From Nitrosomonadales bacterium (GTDB lineage Bacteria > Pseudomonadota > Gammaproteobacteria > Burkholderiales > Gallionellaceae), in contig JACRED010000011.1 of the NCBI GenBank assembly GCA_016218415.1, forward strand, positions 1 to 54,503: DNA of 54,503 bases, given 5' to 3'. Each line of letters begins with the position of its first letter. The first letter of the stretch is position 1. Positions 10,005 through 20,120 of the stretch are shown piece by piece. Made by a program: the position numbers and the translations under genes. The notes below the pieces were generated by a model that was given only the letters and a program-made list of their open reading frames with translations, was not told where the DNA came from and did no database searches.

Positions 10005-10119
10005 GACGTTCTCCTGAAATACCGCTCAAGGTTGTGCAAACCTCTCGCGATGCCCACTATGGGGTGTGTTGCAAATAGTAATCCCGCTGTCCGGTTCTTT
10101 TCTGGGCGGCCATACATAA

Positions 10120-10662
10120 TCAAAGCTCGTCCGGGTCGGTTTGAAATACCGCGGCAAACAGCTTTTCCATGTCCAGGTCGATCCAGATATCCTGCCCGTC
10201 GCGATAAGCCGCTTTGGCGTAAACTGCAATCGGGTGGGTGATTTCCGCAATGCCGATCTGATCGTCCCCAATGAATTTCCTGCGGTCGGGCAAGCTGTCT
10301 ATCATCAGTCCGACAGCCTCATCGCCGCGACCGTATACCAGCAACCATGCATTTGACGTCCGCTCGTATGTGGAACCAAACAGCGCGAGCAGATCCAGCA
10401 CCGGCACTACCCGGCCGTGCCGATTGACCAGACCCTTGACTCCTGCAGGCGCTCCGGGCAAACGGAACAAGGGTGGCATTTCCACCACTTCGCTGGCGGC
10501 ATCCATGCCCACCAGCAATCTTAATTCGCCGACATGAACTCCCCTGCGGTGGATATATCGGGCGTAATCGGCCTCAACCAGCATGCGCGCGGCAATCTCC
10601 GCATCGACCTGCGCCTTGAGTGCGTCACTATCGACAAGCTGGATGGAACTCGTTTGTTGCAT
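10120..10662 (-). CDS. CheW-like coupling protein, PilI-like
   Basis: CheW-domain protein that would couple the PilJ-like receptor (next gene) to the CheA-REC hybrid. The CheW fold spans most of the protein: YARYIHRRGVHVG leads in, followed by LLVGMDAASEVVEM, GLVNRHGRVVPVLDL and a hydrophobic C-terminal half. The ATG at 10662 gives about 180 aa. An in-frame TTG at 10695 would add 11 residues; neither has a strong Shine-Dalgarno, so the start is uncertain. It follows the PilG-like regulator and precedes the PilJ-like receptor, mirroring pilI in the canonical cluster. Confidence 0.85.
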   Translation of the reverse strand: MQQTSSIQLVDSDALKAQVDAEIAARMLVEADYARYIHRRGVHVGELRLLVGMDAASEVVEMPPLFRLPGAPAGVKGLVNRHGRVVPVLDLLALFGSTYERTSNAWLLVYGRGDEAVGLMIDSLPDRRKFIGDDQIGIAEITHPIAVYAKAAYRDGQDIWIDLDMEKLFAAVFQTDPDEL

Positions 10663-10718
10663 GGATTTACCGGTTATCTGCACGAGGTTGACCAAGTTTG
10701 CGCAACATCATCTCCGGC

Positions 10719-11567
10719 CTACTTCTGCGGCAGAAACCTGGATATGGTTTCCAGCAACTTTTCCTCATCGACGGGCTTGGTCAGATAGGCATTGCATCCG
10801 GACATGCTGCCGCGAATCTTGTCGAACGGGGAATCCTTGCTGGTGAGCATGACCACTGCCGTTTTCTGCGCGGATCGATTGGACTTGATCAGCTTGCACA
10901 CCTGATAACCGTCTATGCCGGGCATGACCACGTCGAGAAATATGCAGGCGTAGTTTTTCTGGCCGGTAAAACCGATCGCCTGTTCGCCGCTTTCCGCGTA
11001 ATCGACGTTGAAATTGAATGCCGCCAGCTTGCTTTTCATGAACTCGCGCACAGTCTGGTTGTCGTCCACCACGAGCACCCAGTCGGCCGAGGATTTGGGC
11101 GCAGCAGCCTGCACCTGCACTGCCGGCGCTACCGCGCTCGGGGCCGTTGCAGCTGCTGCTGTTGTCGCAGGTGCAACGGCTGCACTTGCAGGGGCCGTGC
11201 TGGCAACCGCGGGTGCGGCAGGCGGAGTTGCCTGCGTTCCGGCCGGGGATGTCCCGACCGCAACATCGAAAGCCTGAAACAGTTTCATCCACCGGATCGG
11301 GCGGGGCAACACCGTCCATGCCGTGCCACGGTTCGATTCTCCGATCAAAATCGCGGGAATATGGCCGCCAGAATTGCGTTCGCCCAGTTGTTTGATCGCC
11401 TCGGCATCATCCGCGTCCACCAGAAATATATCGGGCAGCGTGTCCGGCGCCGCATGTCTCACAAATTTGGGGACGCGGCGCGAGGACAGTTCGAAAACGC
11501 TGGTCAATGCCATCCGCTCGGTCTGCCCGAAACCAACCACCTCAACAGAATAAGTATCTTTTTTCAT
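10719..11567 (-). CDS. PilG-like response regulator with N-terminal degenerate receiver (282 aa)
   Basis: The C-terminal half (~160-282) is a complete receiver: VLVVDDNQTVR, phospho-acceptor Asp in FLDVVMPGIDG, MLTSKDSPFDKIRG and YLTKPV. The segment MLTSKD..FD..RG matches PilG of this same window (MLTSKDTLFDRARG) closely, so I read it as a PilG paralogue. The N-terminal ~105 residues have receiver-like alternation (DIFLVDADDAEAI, PAILIGES, VLPRPIRW) but lack the DD pocket, so it is probably a pseudo-receiver. A ~50-residue Ala/Pro/Val linker joins the halves. It lies between chpA and the second CheW gene. Confidence 0.88.
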   Translation of the reverse strand: MKKDTYSVEVVGFGQTERMALTSVFELSSRRVPKFVRHAAPDTLPDIFLVDADDAEAIKQLGERNSGGHIPAILIGESNRGTAWTVLPRPIRWMKLFQAFDVAVGTSPAGTQATPPAAPAVASTAPASAAVAPATTAAAATAPSAVAPAVQVQAAAPKSSADWVLVVDDNQTVREFMKSKLAAFNFNVDYAESGEQAIGFTGQKNYACIFLDVVMPGIDGYQVCKLIKSNRSAQKTAVVMLTSKDSPFDKIRGSMSGCNAYLTKPVDEEKLLETISRFLPQK

Positions 11568-11645
11568 GGCAGTCCATTAAGTACCCGGGTGTTGTATCAA
11601 TGCATCGCCAGCCTCAGAACCGTGCGGTTGCAGGCAGGCATCCAA

Positions 11646-14600
11646 TTATTTATGTTCCGCCACAAAATCGGCAATATTCTGCAACAAGTCATCCTCCTGG
11701 TACGGCTTGCCCAGGTAGGTGTTGACCCCCAGCTGCATCGCGTACTCGCGGTGCTTGTCGGCGGTGCGCGAAGTGATCATGATGATGGGCAGGTCATGCG
11801 TTTTCGGATCGCGGCGCAATTCCCTGGCCAGCGCGAAACCATCCATGCGCGGCATCTCGATATCCAGCAACATCACCTCCGGCGTGCAGTCTGCCAACTT
11901 CTCCAGCGCATCCACGCCGTCCGTTGCGGTCACCACCTGATAGCCGGCCCGCGTGAGCATGCGGGTGGTTATCTTGCGCACGGTGAGGGAATCATCCACC
12001 ACCATGATTAACGGCGCGCTGCTCACCGGCTTGGCACTGACCGCCTTGGCCGGCTTGCCGGCGGTACCGATGCGTTGCATATACTGTGTCGGATTCAGGA
12101 TCAGCACGACCGCGCCGTTGCCCAGTATTGTCGCGCCGACTATCCCCGGCATACGCGACAGCTGCGGGCCGATATTCTTCACCATGGCCTCATGGTTGCC
12201 CAGCAATTCGTCCACGCGTAGCGCGATGCGCTGCGCGCCGCTGCGCAATAGCAACACCGGAATACGCGGTTGATCTTCCAGGACGGCATCCATCTGCCCG
12301 AGCAAATGGGGCAGATAGTGCAGCGGATAGGTGTTGCCCTGCCATTCGACTTGCCGGTCGCGCTGCAGCGCTTCCATGTCCGCCGTTTTCACCTGTCTGA
12401 CCTGTTCGACCATGATGGACGGAATTGCGTAGACCGCATCGCCCGACCTCACCATGAATATCTGCGTGACCGCCAGCGTAAGCGGCAAATGAATGGTGAA
12501 TTTCGTACCCTGCCCGCCCTTGGAACTGACGTCTATGCGCCCGCCCAGCGCCGTAATCTCGCTGCGCACCACGTCCATGCCTACGCCCCGTCCGGCAATT
12601 TCGGTCACTTCGCTGGCCGTGGACAGGCCGGGCGTAAAGATCAGTTGCGCCAATTGTTCTTCACTGGCCTCCTCGTCCGGTTGCAGCGACCCCAGTGCTA
12701 TCCCTTTCTCGCGCAGCTTCGCATAATTCAGTCCCGCTCCGTCATCGCTGAACTCGAACATTACCTCGTTGCTTTCCTGGCGCACGCTCAGCCGAATTTC
12801 CCCGATCGGCAGTTTGCCGCTCTGCGCGCGCCGCTGCTCATCCTCCAGGCCGTGCACGATGGAATTGCGCAACAGGTGTTCGAACGGTGCGATCATTTTT
12901 TCCAGCACACTGCGGTCCAGCTCCACGCCGGTGCCCAGCAATTCAAGGTTCGCGCGCTTGTTCAACTCCTTGCCGGTTTGCCGAACGATGCGGTACAAAC
13001 GGTCGGTAATGCTGTTGAACGACACCATGCGCACGTTCATCAGGCCCTGCTGCAATTCGCGCGTGATCCGCCCCTGAGCCAGCATCGCAGCGGCTGTTTC
13101 ATCCAGGTGTTTCAACATCGACTGTTGAACCGTCTGCACGTCATGCACACTCTCGTTCATGAAACGCGTCAGTTCCTGCAGGCGTGTAAACCGGTCAAAC
13201 TCGAGCGGATCGAACTGCTCCGAGTTGTCTTTGACCAGTGAGACGCGCGCCTGCATCTGGCTTTCCGCCTGGATCTCCACTTCGCGCAACTGCTGGCGCA
13301 AGCGGATCACGCTGGCGGTCAGCTCCAGCAAGCCATCCTTGATAACGCGCATCTCGGTTTCCATGCGCGAGCGCACCACGCTGATTTCTCCGGCTTCGTT
13401 CACCAGCCTGTCCACCACATCCGCGCGCACGCGCAGCATTGCGCCCGGCTCGGCTGCGCGACGGTCGGCCCTGCGTTCGACGCCCGCCGGCTGGTCAGTG
13501 GCGCGCCGAGCCGGAACCGGCTTGATTTCCACTACCGGCTTGCCGCCGCGCAACTCCTCGAGCAACGCGGTAATGCGGTCAAAATCGCCTTCCAGAACAT
13601 CCCAGTATCCGGCCTCGTCGCGCTGCTGCGCGGCGGCCTGGACACGGTCTTCCATTTCATGGGCAAGTTCCCCGATGCGCATCGCGCCCACCATGCGTGA
13701 ACTGCCCTTCATGGTATGCAGCAAACGCTTCAGCAATTGCAGTTGCTGATCGTCGCGTGGGTTCTCGCGCCACGCACGCAGCCCCTCGCTGATCTTGGGG
13801 CTCAAGTCGTCCGCTTCCTCGAGGAATACCGGCAGAAGCTGATCGTCCAGCTCGTCGACCACCTGAGGCTTGCCCGCTTCCGCACTCTCTTCCGCCGGCT
13901 TGACCACGGTCAGCACGACGGGTTGGAATGCTGCCGGCGCAGCTGTCGGTTCCGCAGCGCGCTGCTCGCCTTTTTCACTCGATACCGCGCGTGGCGGTTG
14001 CTCCGGCACTGGCTGCTCAGGCGTGATCTCCAACATAGGCTGCGAAACTGCCTCGGCTGCCGGTTCTGCCGCGACTTCGCCGACTTTATCCCTGTCTGCA
14101 TGCAGCTGGCCGGCCAGCTCGTTGCTGGCCTGCGGCATTTGCCTGTCGCATATGCTGCGCACCATGCCGTCCAGCGCGGCAATGGACTGCTCCAGCAGGT
14201 GCAACTGACCTTCGTTCAGCGTGAATGTTTTTTCCACGCGCGCCTCCAGCCAGCCTTCCAAGGCGGAAGCCAATTCCACCACGGCATCGAATCCCATCGT
14301 GCGGCTCACGCCGGCAAGCGTATGCGCCGCGCGCATGAAATCGTATTGCACAACCGGCGGCTGGGCTGCACGCAACACGCCCAGCTGTTGATGCAGTATG
14401 TCGGTATTCTCCCGCGCTTCTGTACTGGCGATACTGAACAGCGCCATCGACAGGGTCACTTCACCTACCGCAACGGTCTCTTCTTCCTCTGGCTCAAGAG
14501 TCGGCTCCTCAACGGATAACGGCTCGAACGACAACTCCGGCACAGGCGACGGCTCGGCCGCCCGTTCGGGTGCAGGCTCCGGTGTCGGTGCAGCCGAAAT

Positions 14601-17093
14601 CCCGGGTTCAGGCACAGGCTTGGCCGCAGCAACCCCGGCCATATCCGGCTCCTGTCCGCTTTCGATTTGCTTCGCGGCCGCCATCAGGTCGCTCGCCTCG
14701 ATATGCGCTATGCCCTGACTGCCGAGTATCTCTACCCAGCCGATGAAAGACTGCACTGCCGCGCTGATGAGATGCAACAATTCCGGCGAGGCGGGTTTTT
14801 TGTCCTGCAGCCATTTGTTCATGGCGCTTTCCACACTCCACGCGACCTCGCCCAGATCGGTCAGGCCAACCATACGCCCGCTGCCCTTGAGTGTGTGGAA
14901 ACCCCGCCTGATAGCCACCAATGATTCATGGCTGTCGGGATGCGATTGGCAAATGCCCAGATTACTGCTGATGGTGGCAAGCACCTCCTGCGCCTCTTCC
15001 AGGAATATGTCGAGCAGCTCCCGCTCCTCGTCGGACAGTTGCCGCGTCTCCGCCTGGACCTGTGGCGTTTCCACTGGCGCAAATTCTAGCGGGGGTGCAG
15101 GCTCTGCTGGCGCCGCCTGTGCGGGCTCGGCCGGGGTAATCTCCAGTACTGCCGGTACCTGTTCTGCGGGTGGCATTGCCCATGCCTCCGGAATCTGCGC
15201 CGGCTCGACCGGCGCCATTTCCATAGTCGCGGCGATCTCCGGGACCTTTGTTTCTTCCGGTGCGATTTCCAGCGCCACCGGGGTCTGCGGCGGAGCTACA
15301 GGCGGCGCTGCTACCGGTGCGATAACCTGCTCGACCTGAATAGCTAACGATGCCGGAGCAGCCTGAGGCTGGGCTGCGGGAGCCGCCGCAGGGACGGCAG
15401 GAACCTCCTTCAGCTTGAGCATTTCCGCCAATGCATCCTGCAAACGCCAGACATCCCCTGCTTGACCATGCGTCAAGTGCTGCATGTAATTTTCCAGCGC
15501 GCTCAAGGCATCCGCCAGGGCATACCTCTCCGCGGGTTTCGGTATATCTGTGGTGCGGGAGAAATGGCGTACGCTATCCTGAACCGATGACAGCAGTTGC
15601 GCCGCATGCGTCAGGGACGAAATGCGCAACCCGCCCTGTATCTGGCTCAGCAAACGCAATATCTCGATCAAACCGTCACGCTTGAGCGCATCGCCGAAGA
15701 AGGTGTTCAACCCCTCTTCCACATGCTGCAGGTTCACCAGCATTTCGTTGGCCAGCGGACCCATCACGTCGCCGCGCTGCTCCATCTCGTAATTCAGGTC
15801 CACCAGCTCCGAGAGCTGTTTCGCATCCTCAGGCTGCTGCTGAACCGCCGCCTGCATACGTTCAGACAGGATGCGCGCCTGCGCCTGGAAACCGCTGCCC
15901 AAACGGTTGTAATTCTCGATGCCGCTTCCCAGCAGCAGCAGCGCCATGGCCATATCCATCGCAATGGGCCGCACATGAGCCGGCTCGTTCACATTCTGTG
16001 ACAGCTCGCGAATCTGCCGGGCCAGATACTGCAAAATATCGCGATCCAGCTTTTCGCTCTGCAGCACGAGCTGATCGGCGTATTTGACGAATTTTTCGCA
16101 GGCCGCCTTGTCGCCTTGTGCGCACAACTCCCAGCTTTCCTCGGCAACACGCAATTGGTCGCGCATGACGCCCAGCAGCTGGTCTATTTCACCCGGCGGC
16201 AATGCCGAGGTTTGCGGCAGATAACCATCCAGCGCGTAAACTTCCCTGATGGCATCCACCAGATCGCTTGCAACCTGGCTGCGTCCGACCAGATAAAGCA
16301 TTTCGTTCAGAACCGGCCGCACGTCCCCGGGATTTCCCTCGGCAGTCGCCCGCAACTGCTGGTCTATACGGCTCAGCAATTTGCGCACATTGGTTTCCGC
16401 CGGCAGTCCGTCCTGCTTCAGGCATTCCAGCATGCCGCAACCCACCCACCAGAATGCACGGCTGTTATCCTGGGATGTACAACGCATCGCGCCGTCCAGC
16501 GCCTGCTGCATATGCAGTACGGAATTGTGCACGTCTTCCTGGCGCATCCACCGCAACAATCCCTGCTGATAATGGCCGCGCAGCGCCTTGAGACGCGTCT
16601 GCGCATCGCTCTGGGCTGGAACGTCCAATACCTGCGGTGGCAATTGCACGTCGAGTTCGGGATAGAACAAATCCAGCTCGAAAGACATCTCCATGCCGCG
16701 CAACTGCTGCAATTCCTGATATTCGGGGAACAGGCGCAATGTGGCGTTGCTCGCCCCGCTGGCCAGCGCGTCCAGATAGTGCGTGATGCCGAACAGGGCG
16801 CGGCGTATCGCATCCCGGTACAGCACGGATGCCTGCTGGGGGTTGGCCTCAAGCTCGCCGAGGGTGATGTCCAGTTCTTCGCAGAATGCCGCCACTCCAT
16901 CCAGACCAACCATCTTCAGCACACCCTTGAGGCTGTGCATCTGGGTGCGCGCCGTTCCTATCGCCGCCGCACCGTTTGCCGGCGCGGCCAGAAACAATTC
17001 CATCTGCGCGATAATCTCGGCCAGCGTACTGTCCATGCCCGGTTTAACGGCGGCCAGTGTGTTGCGATCAAATTGTGCGCTGTTGTTGGTCAT
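11646..17093 (-). CDS. chpA: ChpA/PilL: multi-Hpt CheA-receiver hybrid of the type IV pilus chemosensory system (1815 aa)
   Basis: Central kinase of the Pil-Chp pathway, which controls twitching motility and surface responses in relatives. Four Hpt-like domains precede the kinase core: His53 (MHSLKGVLKMVG), His733 (HTLKGSGRMVG), His924 (HTLAGVSRTMG, with Ala in place of the usual Lys) and His1126 (HTMKGSSRMVG). Residues ~100-560 are helical with no clear motif. Two Pro/Ala/Glu linkers carry degenerate LEI(A/T)PxE repeats. The kinase core has N box RNSIVHG, DDGAGLN and GRGVGMD (~1400-1510), then a CheW domain and a C-terminal receiver with the phospho-Asp in LLDIEMPRMDG (~1745). It is shorter in Hpt number than Pseudomonas ChpA. 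It lies directly downstream of pilJ. Confidence 0.96.
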   Translation of the reverse strand: MTNNSAQFDRNTLAAVKPGMDSTLAEIIAQMELFLAAPANGAAAIGTARTQMHSLKGVLKMVGLDGVAAFCEELDITLGELEANPQQASVLYRDAIRRALFGITHYLDALASGASNATLRLFPEYQELQQLRGMEMSFELDLFYPELDVQLPPQVLDVPAQSDAQTRLKALRGHYQQGLLRWMRQEDVHNSVLHMQQALDGAMRCTSQDNSRAFWWVGCGMLECLKQDGLPAETNVRKLLSRIDQQLRATAEGNPGDVRPVLNEMLYLVGRSQVASDLVDAIREVYALDGYLPQTSALPPGEIDQLLGVMRDQLRVAEESWELCAQGDKAACEKFVKYADQLVLQSEKLDRDILQYLARQIRELSQNVNEPAHVRPIAMDMAMALLLLGSGIENYNRLGSGFQAQARILSERMQAAVQQQPEDAKQLSELVDLNYEMEQRGDVMGPLANEMLVNLQHVEEGLNTFFGDALKRDGLIEILRLLSQIQGGLRISSLTHAAQLLSSVQDSVRHFSRTTDIPKPAERYALADALSALENYMQHLTHGQAGDVWRLQDALAEMLKLKEVPAVPAAAPAAQPQAAPASLAIQVEQVIAPVAAPPVAPPQTPVALEIAPEETKVPEIAATMEMAPVEPAQIPEAWAMPPAEQVPAVLEITPAEPAQAAPAEPAPPLEFAPVETPQVQAETRQLSDEERELLDIFLEEAQEVLATISSNLGICQSHPDSHESLVAIRRGFHTLKGSGRMVGLTDLGEVAWSVESAMNKWLQDKKPASPELLHLISAAVQSFIGWVEILGSQGIAHIEASDLMAAAKQIESGQEPDMAGVAAAKPVPEPGISAAPTPEPAPERAAEPSPVPELSFEPLSVEEPTLEPEEEETVAVGEVTLSMALFSIASTEARENTDILHQQLGVLRAAQPPVVQYDFMRAAHTLAGVSRTMGFDAVVELASALEGWLEARVEKTFTLNEGQLHLLEQSIAALDGMVRSICDRQMPQASNELAGQLHADRDKVGEVAAEPAAEAVSQPMLEITPEQPVPEQPPRAVSSEKGEQRAAEPTAAPAAFQPVVLTVVKPAEESAEAGKPQVVDELDDQLLPVFLEEADDLSPKISEGLRAWRENPRDDQQLQLLKRLLHTMKGSSRMVGAMRIGELAHEMEDRVQAAAQQRDEAGYWDVLEGDFDRITALLEELRGGKPVVEIKPVPARRATDQPAGVERRADRRAAEPGAMLRVRADVVDRLVNEAGEISVVRSRMETEMRVIKDGLLELTASVIRLRQQLREVEIQAESQMQARVSLVKDNSEQFDPLEFDRFTRLQELTRFMNESVHDVQTVQQSMLKHLDETAAAMLAQGRITRELQQGLMNVRMVSFNSITDRLYRIVRQTGKELNKRANLELLGTGVELDRSVLEKMIAPFEHLLRNSIVHGLEDEQRRAQSGKLPIGEIRLSVRQESNEVMFEFSDDGAGLNYAKLREKGIALGSLQPDEEASEEQLAQLIFTPGLSTASEVTEIAGRGVGMDVVRSEITALGGRIDVSSKGGQGTKFTIHLPLTLAVTQIFMVRSGDAVYAIPSIMVEQVRQVKTADMEALQRDRQVEWQGNTYPLHYLPHLLGQMDAVLEDQPRIPVLLLRSGAQRIALRVDELLGNHEAMVKNIGPQLSRMPGIVGATILGNGAVVLILNPTQYMQRIGTAGKPAKAVSAKPVSSAPLIMVVDDSLTVRKITTRMLTRAGYQVVTATDGVDALEKLADCTPEVMLLDIEMPRMDGFALARELRRDPKTHDLPIIMITSRTADKHREYAMQLGVNTYLGKPYQEDDLLQNIADFVAEHK

Positions 17094-17111
17094 GTGCGGT
17101 TGCGCCCGTTG

Positions 17112-19100
17112 TTATAGTTTGAAGCCCGCTACCGAACCTCTCAAATCAGCGGTCAAGCCGGTCAACTGCGCGATGGAGTTGGCGGTCAACCGGGTGCCTT
17201 CCGTGGTCTGGACGGTAATTTGCAGTATGTCCTGCATCACGCTGGCAACCTCGCTGGCCATATCGCTCTGCACTTGCGTGGAAGTCGAAATGCTGTTGAT
17301 CAGCGCGGCCAACTCGTTCGACACCTGCTCGATCTCGCGCAACGACTGTCCGGCCATGTCCGAAAGCTTGGCGCCTTCCACTACGCCCAGCGTGCTCTTC
17401 TCCATCGCGGCCACCGCGTCATGGGTGTCGCCCTGGATGGTCTTCACCAGCGCGCCGATCTGCTTGGTCGCCTCGGCGGAACGTTCCGCCAGCCGCTGCA
17501 CCTCTTCAGCCACCACGGAAAAACCGCGCCCCGCTTCGCCCGCCGAAGCGGCCTGGATAGCCGCGTTCAGCGCCAGCACATTGGTCTGCTCGGTAATGTC
17601 GGAAATCAGGTCCACGATCTCGCCGATCTCCTGCGAGCTTTCGCCGAGACGTTTGATGCGCTTGGCGGTATCCTGGATCTGCTCGCGCAGCACATCCATG
17701 CCGCTGATCGTGTTGCGTACCGCCTGCGCGCCCTGCTCGGTAGCCGCCAGGGTGCGGCGCGCCACGTCGGCGGACTGCGCCGCGCTGGAATCCACCTCCT
17801 TGATCGAACGGGTCATCAGCTGGACCGCCTCGCCGGCGCCGTGTATCTCTTTCGCCTGCTTCTGCGCCGCTTCCAGAAGCCCCTTGGAAATGTCCTCGGC
17901 GTCCTTGGTCGCGTTCCCCATCTGTTCAACCGCGGCGGTAATCCTCGCCACCAGCTTGCGGAATTCTTCGGTCGTGTAATTCAGGGAATCGGCAATCGCG
18001 CCGGTGATGTCTTCAGTCACCGTGGCGCGTACTGTCAGATCGCCGTCCGCCAGATCGCCCAGTTCGTTCATCAGGCGCAGAATCGCGTTCTGGTTCTGGC
18101 TGTTGATGCGCGCCGCCTCCTCGCCGCGCTGGCGGGTGTCGTCCAGATAGGTCTTGACCAGCAAGGCCAGAGATCCCAGCAGCAGCAGCCCGAACAGCAA
18201 GGTGGCCACATTCGCAGTCCGTCCGGTCAACGTGGCCTGGTAGGCATCGACCAGCTGCTGCGATTTGGCCAGCAGCAGTTCGGAGTCGCTCACGATGGCT
18301 TTGGAAGCGGCCTTCGCCGCCACCAGGCTGCGCACCTGGGAAACCAGAATCTCGACGCTGTTGCGATAGGATCCGAACAGGTTACGCGCACGCGCCACAT
18401 TCGCGTCCGTTTCGGGCAGGACAGACAAACTCTCCGTGGCCGCCAGGGTATCCGCACCGAGGCCCGCCACCTGCTCGATCGTCACATCTTCCGCCAGGAG
18501 CCTGCCCGCGTCCTTGCCGATACGCTCCACGGTCAGCGCAAAACGCGTCGACTGCTCTTTCTGCGCCCCGTCAAACGCACCCATCATCTTTTGCGTCACC
18601 GCGCGCAGCTCGACGCCCACGGTATCGATGGACGCCAGCGTCACACCCAGCGTCACCAGACCGGAACGCCCGGCCTCTACCGTCTGCGCATCCTGCAGTG
18701 TCTTTCTTGCGCTCTGCATGTACTCGTCCAGCGCAGTGCGCGCGCCCCCCGATGTTGCGGGCAGCGATGTGTCGCCCTCGTCCAGCCGGGTCATGATTTC
18801 CAACATGCGCGCCCTGCTTTCAGCCAGTGCGTCGAACGCCGCCGAGTTGCCGTACAAAGCCTGCTGCGCGGCATTGGCAAGGCGCTGCGACAACATCATC
18901 AACTGACTGGATTGCCCCACGTAGCGAACGCTGTAAACATCTTCCCGGTTGCCGATATAGGCGGAAACCGCGGTCAACACAAAAAAACTGGCAGCAGCAA
19001 TGCCGAGTATCTTCATCTTGGCAGCCGCCGAGCCCGCATTTCTGGTTGCGTCGCGCGCGGATTGCTTGCCAAACAGGTTTAGTGCAAATTTAAAAGCCAT
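17112..19100 (-). CDS. pilJ: Twitching motility chemoreceptor PilJ (662 aa)
   Basis: Methyl-accepting receptor of the Pil-Chp system. Membrane segments at ~29-50 and ~293-315 enclose a large periplasmic domain built of two similar four-helix halves ([16 protein letters not shown], later [18 protein letters not shown]). HAMP-like region ~315-375 is followed by the signalling helices with tip [19 protein letters not shown], diagnostic of PilJ. The longer reading frame starts at 19190, inside pilI. I choose ATG 19100 because GGGAGGGA lies 8-10 nt upstream and the MAFKFALN start clears the pilI stop. It lies between pilI and chpA. Confidence 0.95.
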   Translation of the reverse strand: MAFKFALNLFGKQSARDATRNAGSAAAKMKILGIAAASFFVLTAVSAYIGNREDVYSVRYVGQSSQLMMLSQRLANAAQQALYGNSAAFDALAESRARMLEIMTRLDEGDTSLPATSGGARTALDEYMQSARKTLQDAQTVEAGRSGLVTLGVTLASIDTVGVELRAVTQKMMGAFDGAQKEQSTRFALTVERIGKDAGRLLAEDVTIEQVAGLGADTLAATESLSVLPETDANVARARNLFGSYRNSVEILVSQVRSLVAAKAASKAIVSDSELLLAKSQQLVDAYQATLTGRTANVATLLFGLLLLGSLALLVKTYLDDTRQRGEEAARINSQNQNAILRLMNELGDLADGDLTVRATVTEDITGAIADSLNYTTEEFRKLVARITAAVEQMGNATKDAEDISKGLLEAAQKQAKEIHGAGEAVQLMTRSIKEVDSSAAQSADVARRTLAATEQGAQAVRNTISGMDVLREQIQDTAKRIKRLGESSQEIGEIVDLISDITEQTNVLALNAAIQAASAGEAGRGFSVVAEEVQRLAERSAEATKQIGALVKTIQGDTHDAVAAMEKSTLGVVEGAKLSDMAGQSLREIEQVSNELAALINSISTSTQVQSDMASEVASVMQDILQITVQTTEGTRLTANSIAQLTGLTADLRGSVAGFKL

Positions 19101-19126
19101 GCTAAATATCCCTCCCACGGGAAAAA

Positions 19127-19624
19127 CTAACTGCCAATTTGTAAAAATTCCGCCTGCTTTAACAAATCCGACACATCCAGCTTGCGCCATGAAGTGCCCT
19201 GCTCATCCTGATACTCGATCTGGCCGCCCGCGCCCTCGGTCTGGCGCCACGCCCGCGCATCGCGCAAACCCAGCACACGGTCAACCAGCAGCGCCACGTT
19301 AAAGGCATAGCGGCCCGCCACCAGCAGTATCCGGTTGCTGTCATCCTGCGCTATCGCGCCGCTTTGTCCGTACGCGGCGATATCGACCACCCCGAACAGG
19401 TTCCCGCGCACATTCGCCATGCCGCGGAACCACGGCTTGGCAAATGGAACAACGGTCAGCCTGGGCAACGGCAGCACTTCCGCGACGTCCGCCATTTCCA
19501 CCAGCCAGTTTCGCCCGGCTATCTGCACGCCCATCGTGGACACCAGCTCGTCCGACGAGCCTTTCGTCTGCATCCGGTCGATCAGATTCTGCTGGAATTC
19601 GCGCAAATTGAGACGCTTCGACAT
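19127..19624 (-). CDS. pilI: CheW-like protein PilI
   Basis: Coupling protein of 165 aa joining PilJ to ChpA. A CheW fold is visible from about residue 30: [20 protein letters not shown], then [41 protein letters not shown] and a C-terminal [10 protein letters not shown]. It lies 127 nt downstream of pilH, and its stop codon is 26 nt before the pilJ start, so translation of the two is probably linked. Confidence 0.94.
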   Translation of the reverse strand: MSKRLNLREFQQNLIDRMQTKGSSDELVSTMGVQIAGRNWLVEMADVAEVLPLPRLTVVPFAKPWFRGMANVRGNLFGVVDIAAYGQSGAIAQDDSNRILLVAGRYAFNVALLVDRVLGLRDARAWRQTEGAGGQIEYQDEQGTSWRKLDVSDLLKQAEFLQIGS

Positions 19625-19751
19625 CGTTAAATGTGCCCCCGGGAAATATTTTGCCGCAATGCAACTGCCGGAATGCGGCGGCCCGAACAGGCAACTCGCG
19701 CGGCGGATATGCGCGGGTATGAATTTTCAAAGCTCGCCATGTTCATATCCG

Positions 19752-20120
19752 TTATCGGCCCAGCGCAGCTATCTTGCCCAGCAACTCGGCTGCATCGATT
19801 GGCTTGACCACGTAATCCTTGGCTCCCTGGCGCACACCCCACACCTTGTCGGTCTCCTGATCCTTGGTGGTGCAAATGATGATCGGGATATGAGCCGTTT
19901 CGGGGTCTTTGGAAATCGCCCGCGTCGCCTGGAAACCGTTCGTTCCCGGCATCACCACATCCATGATGATCAAATCCGGCTTGCCCGATTTGGCTTGTGC
20001 GATGCCTTTCTCGCCATCCTCGGCAAATGAAACCTCGAATCCCTGCTTGCTCAAAACCTCTCCGATGATATGGCGTTCCGTTGCAGAATCGTCCACCACC
20101 AGTATCCTTTTAATGCCCAT
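19752..20120 (-). CDS. pilH: CheY-like response regulator PilH
   Basis: Single receiver of 122 aa: RILVVDDSATERHIIGEVL, phospho-Asp in LIIMDVVMPGTNG, IICTTKD and YVVKPIDAAEL. In the Pil-Chp pathway PilH competes with PilG for phosphate from ChpA and governs pilus retraction or resets the signal. Its start overlaps the end of pilG by 11 nt, indicating coupled translation. Confidence 0.95.
   Translation of the reverse strand: MGIKRILVVDDSATERHIIGEVLSKQGFEVSFAEDGEKGIAQAKSGKPDLIIMDVVMPGTNGFQATRAISKDPETAHIPIIICTTKDQETDKVWGVRQGAKDYVVKPIDAAELLGKIAALGR

Noticed and set aside
15000..15420. Pro/Ala/Glu repeats in chpA considered as a frameshift or assembly artefact
   Set aside because: The frame remains open throughout and such linkers are normal between Hpt domains of ChpA proteins.
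17220..19082. 620-codon plus-strand frame opposite pilJ
   Set aside because: Shadow of pilJ; composition and lack of motifs show no independent coding.
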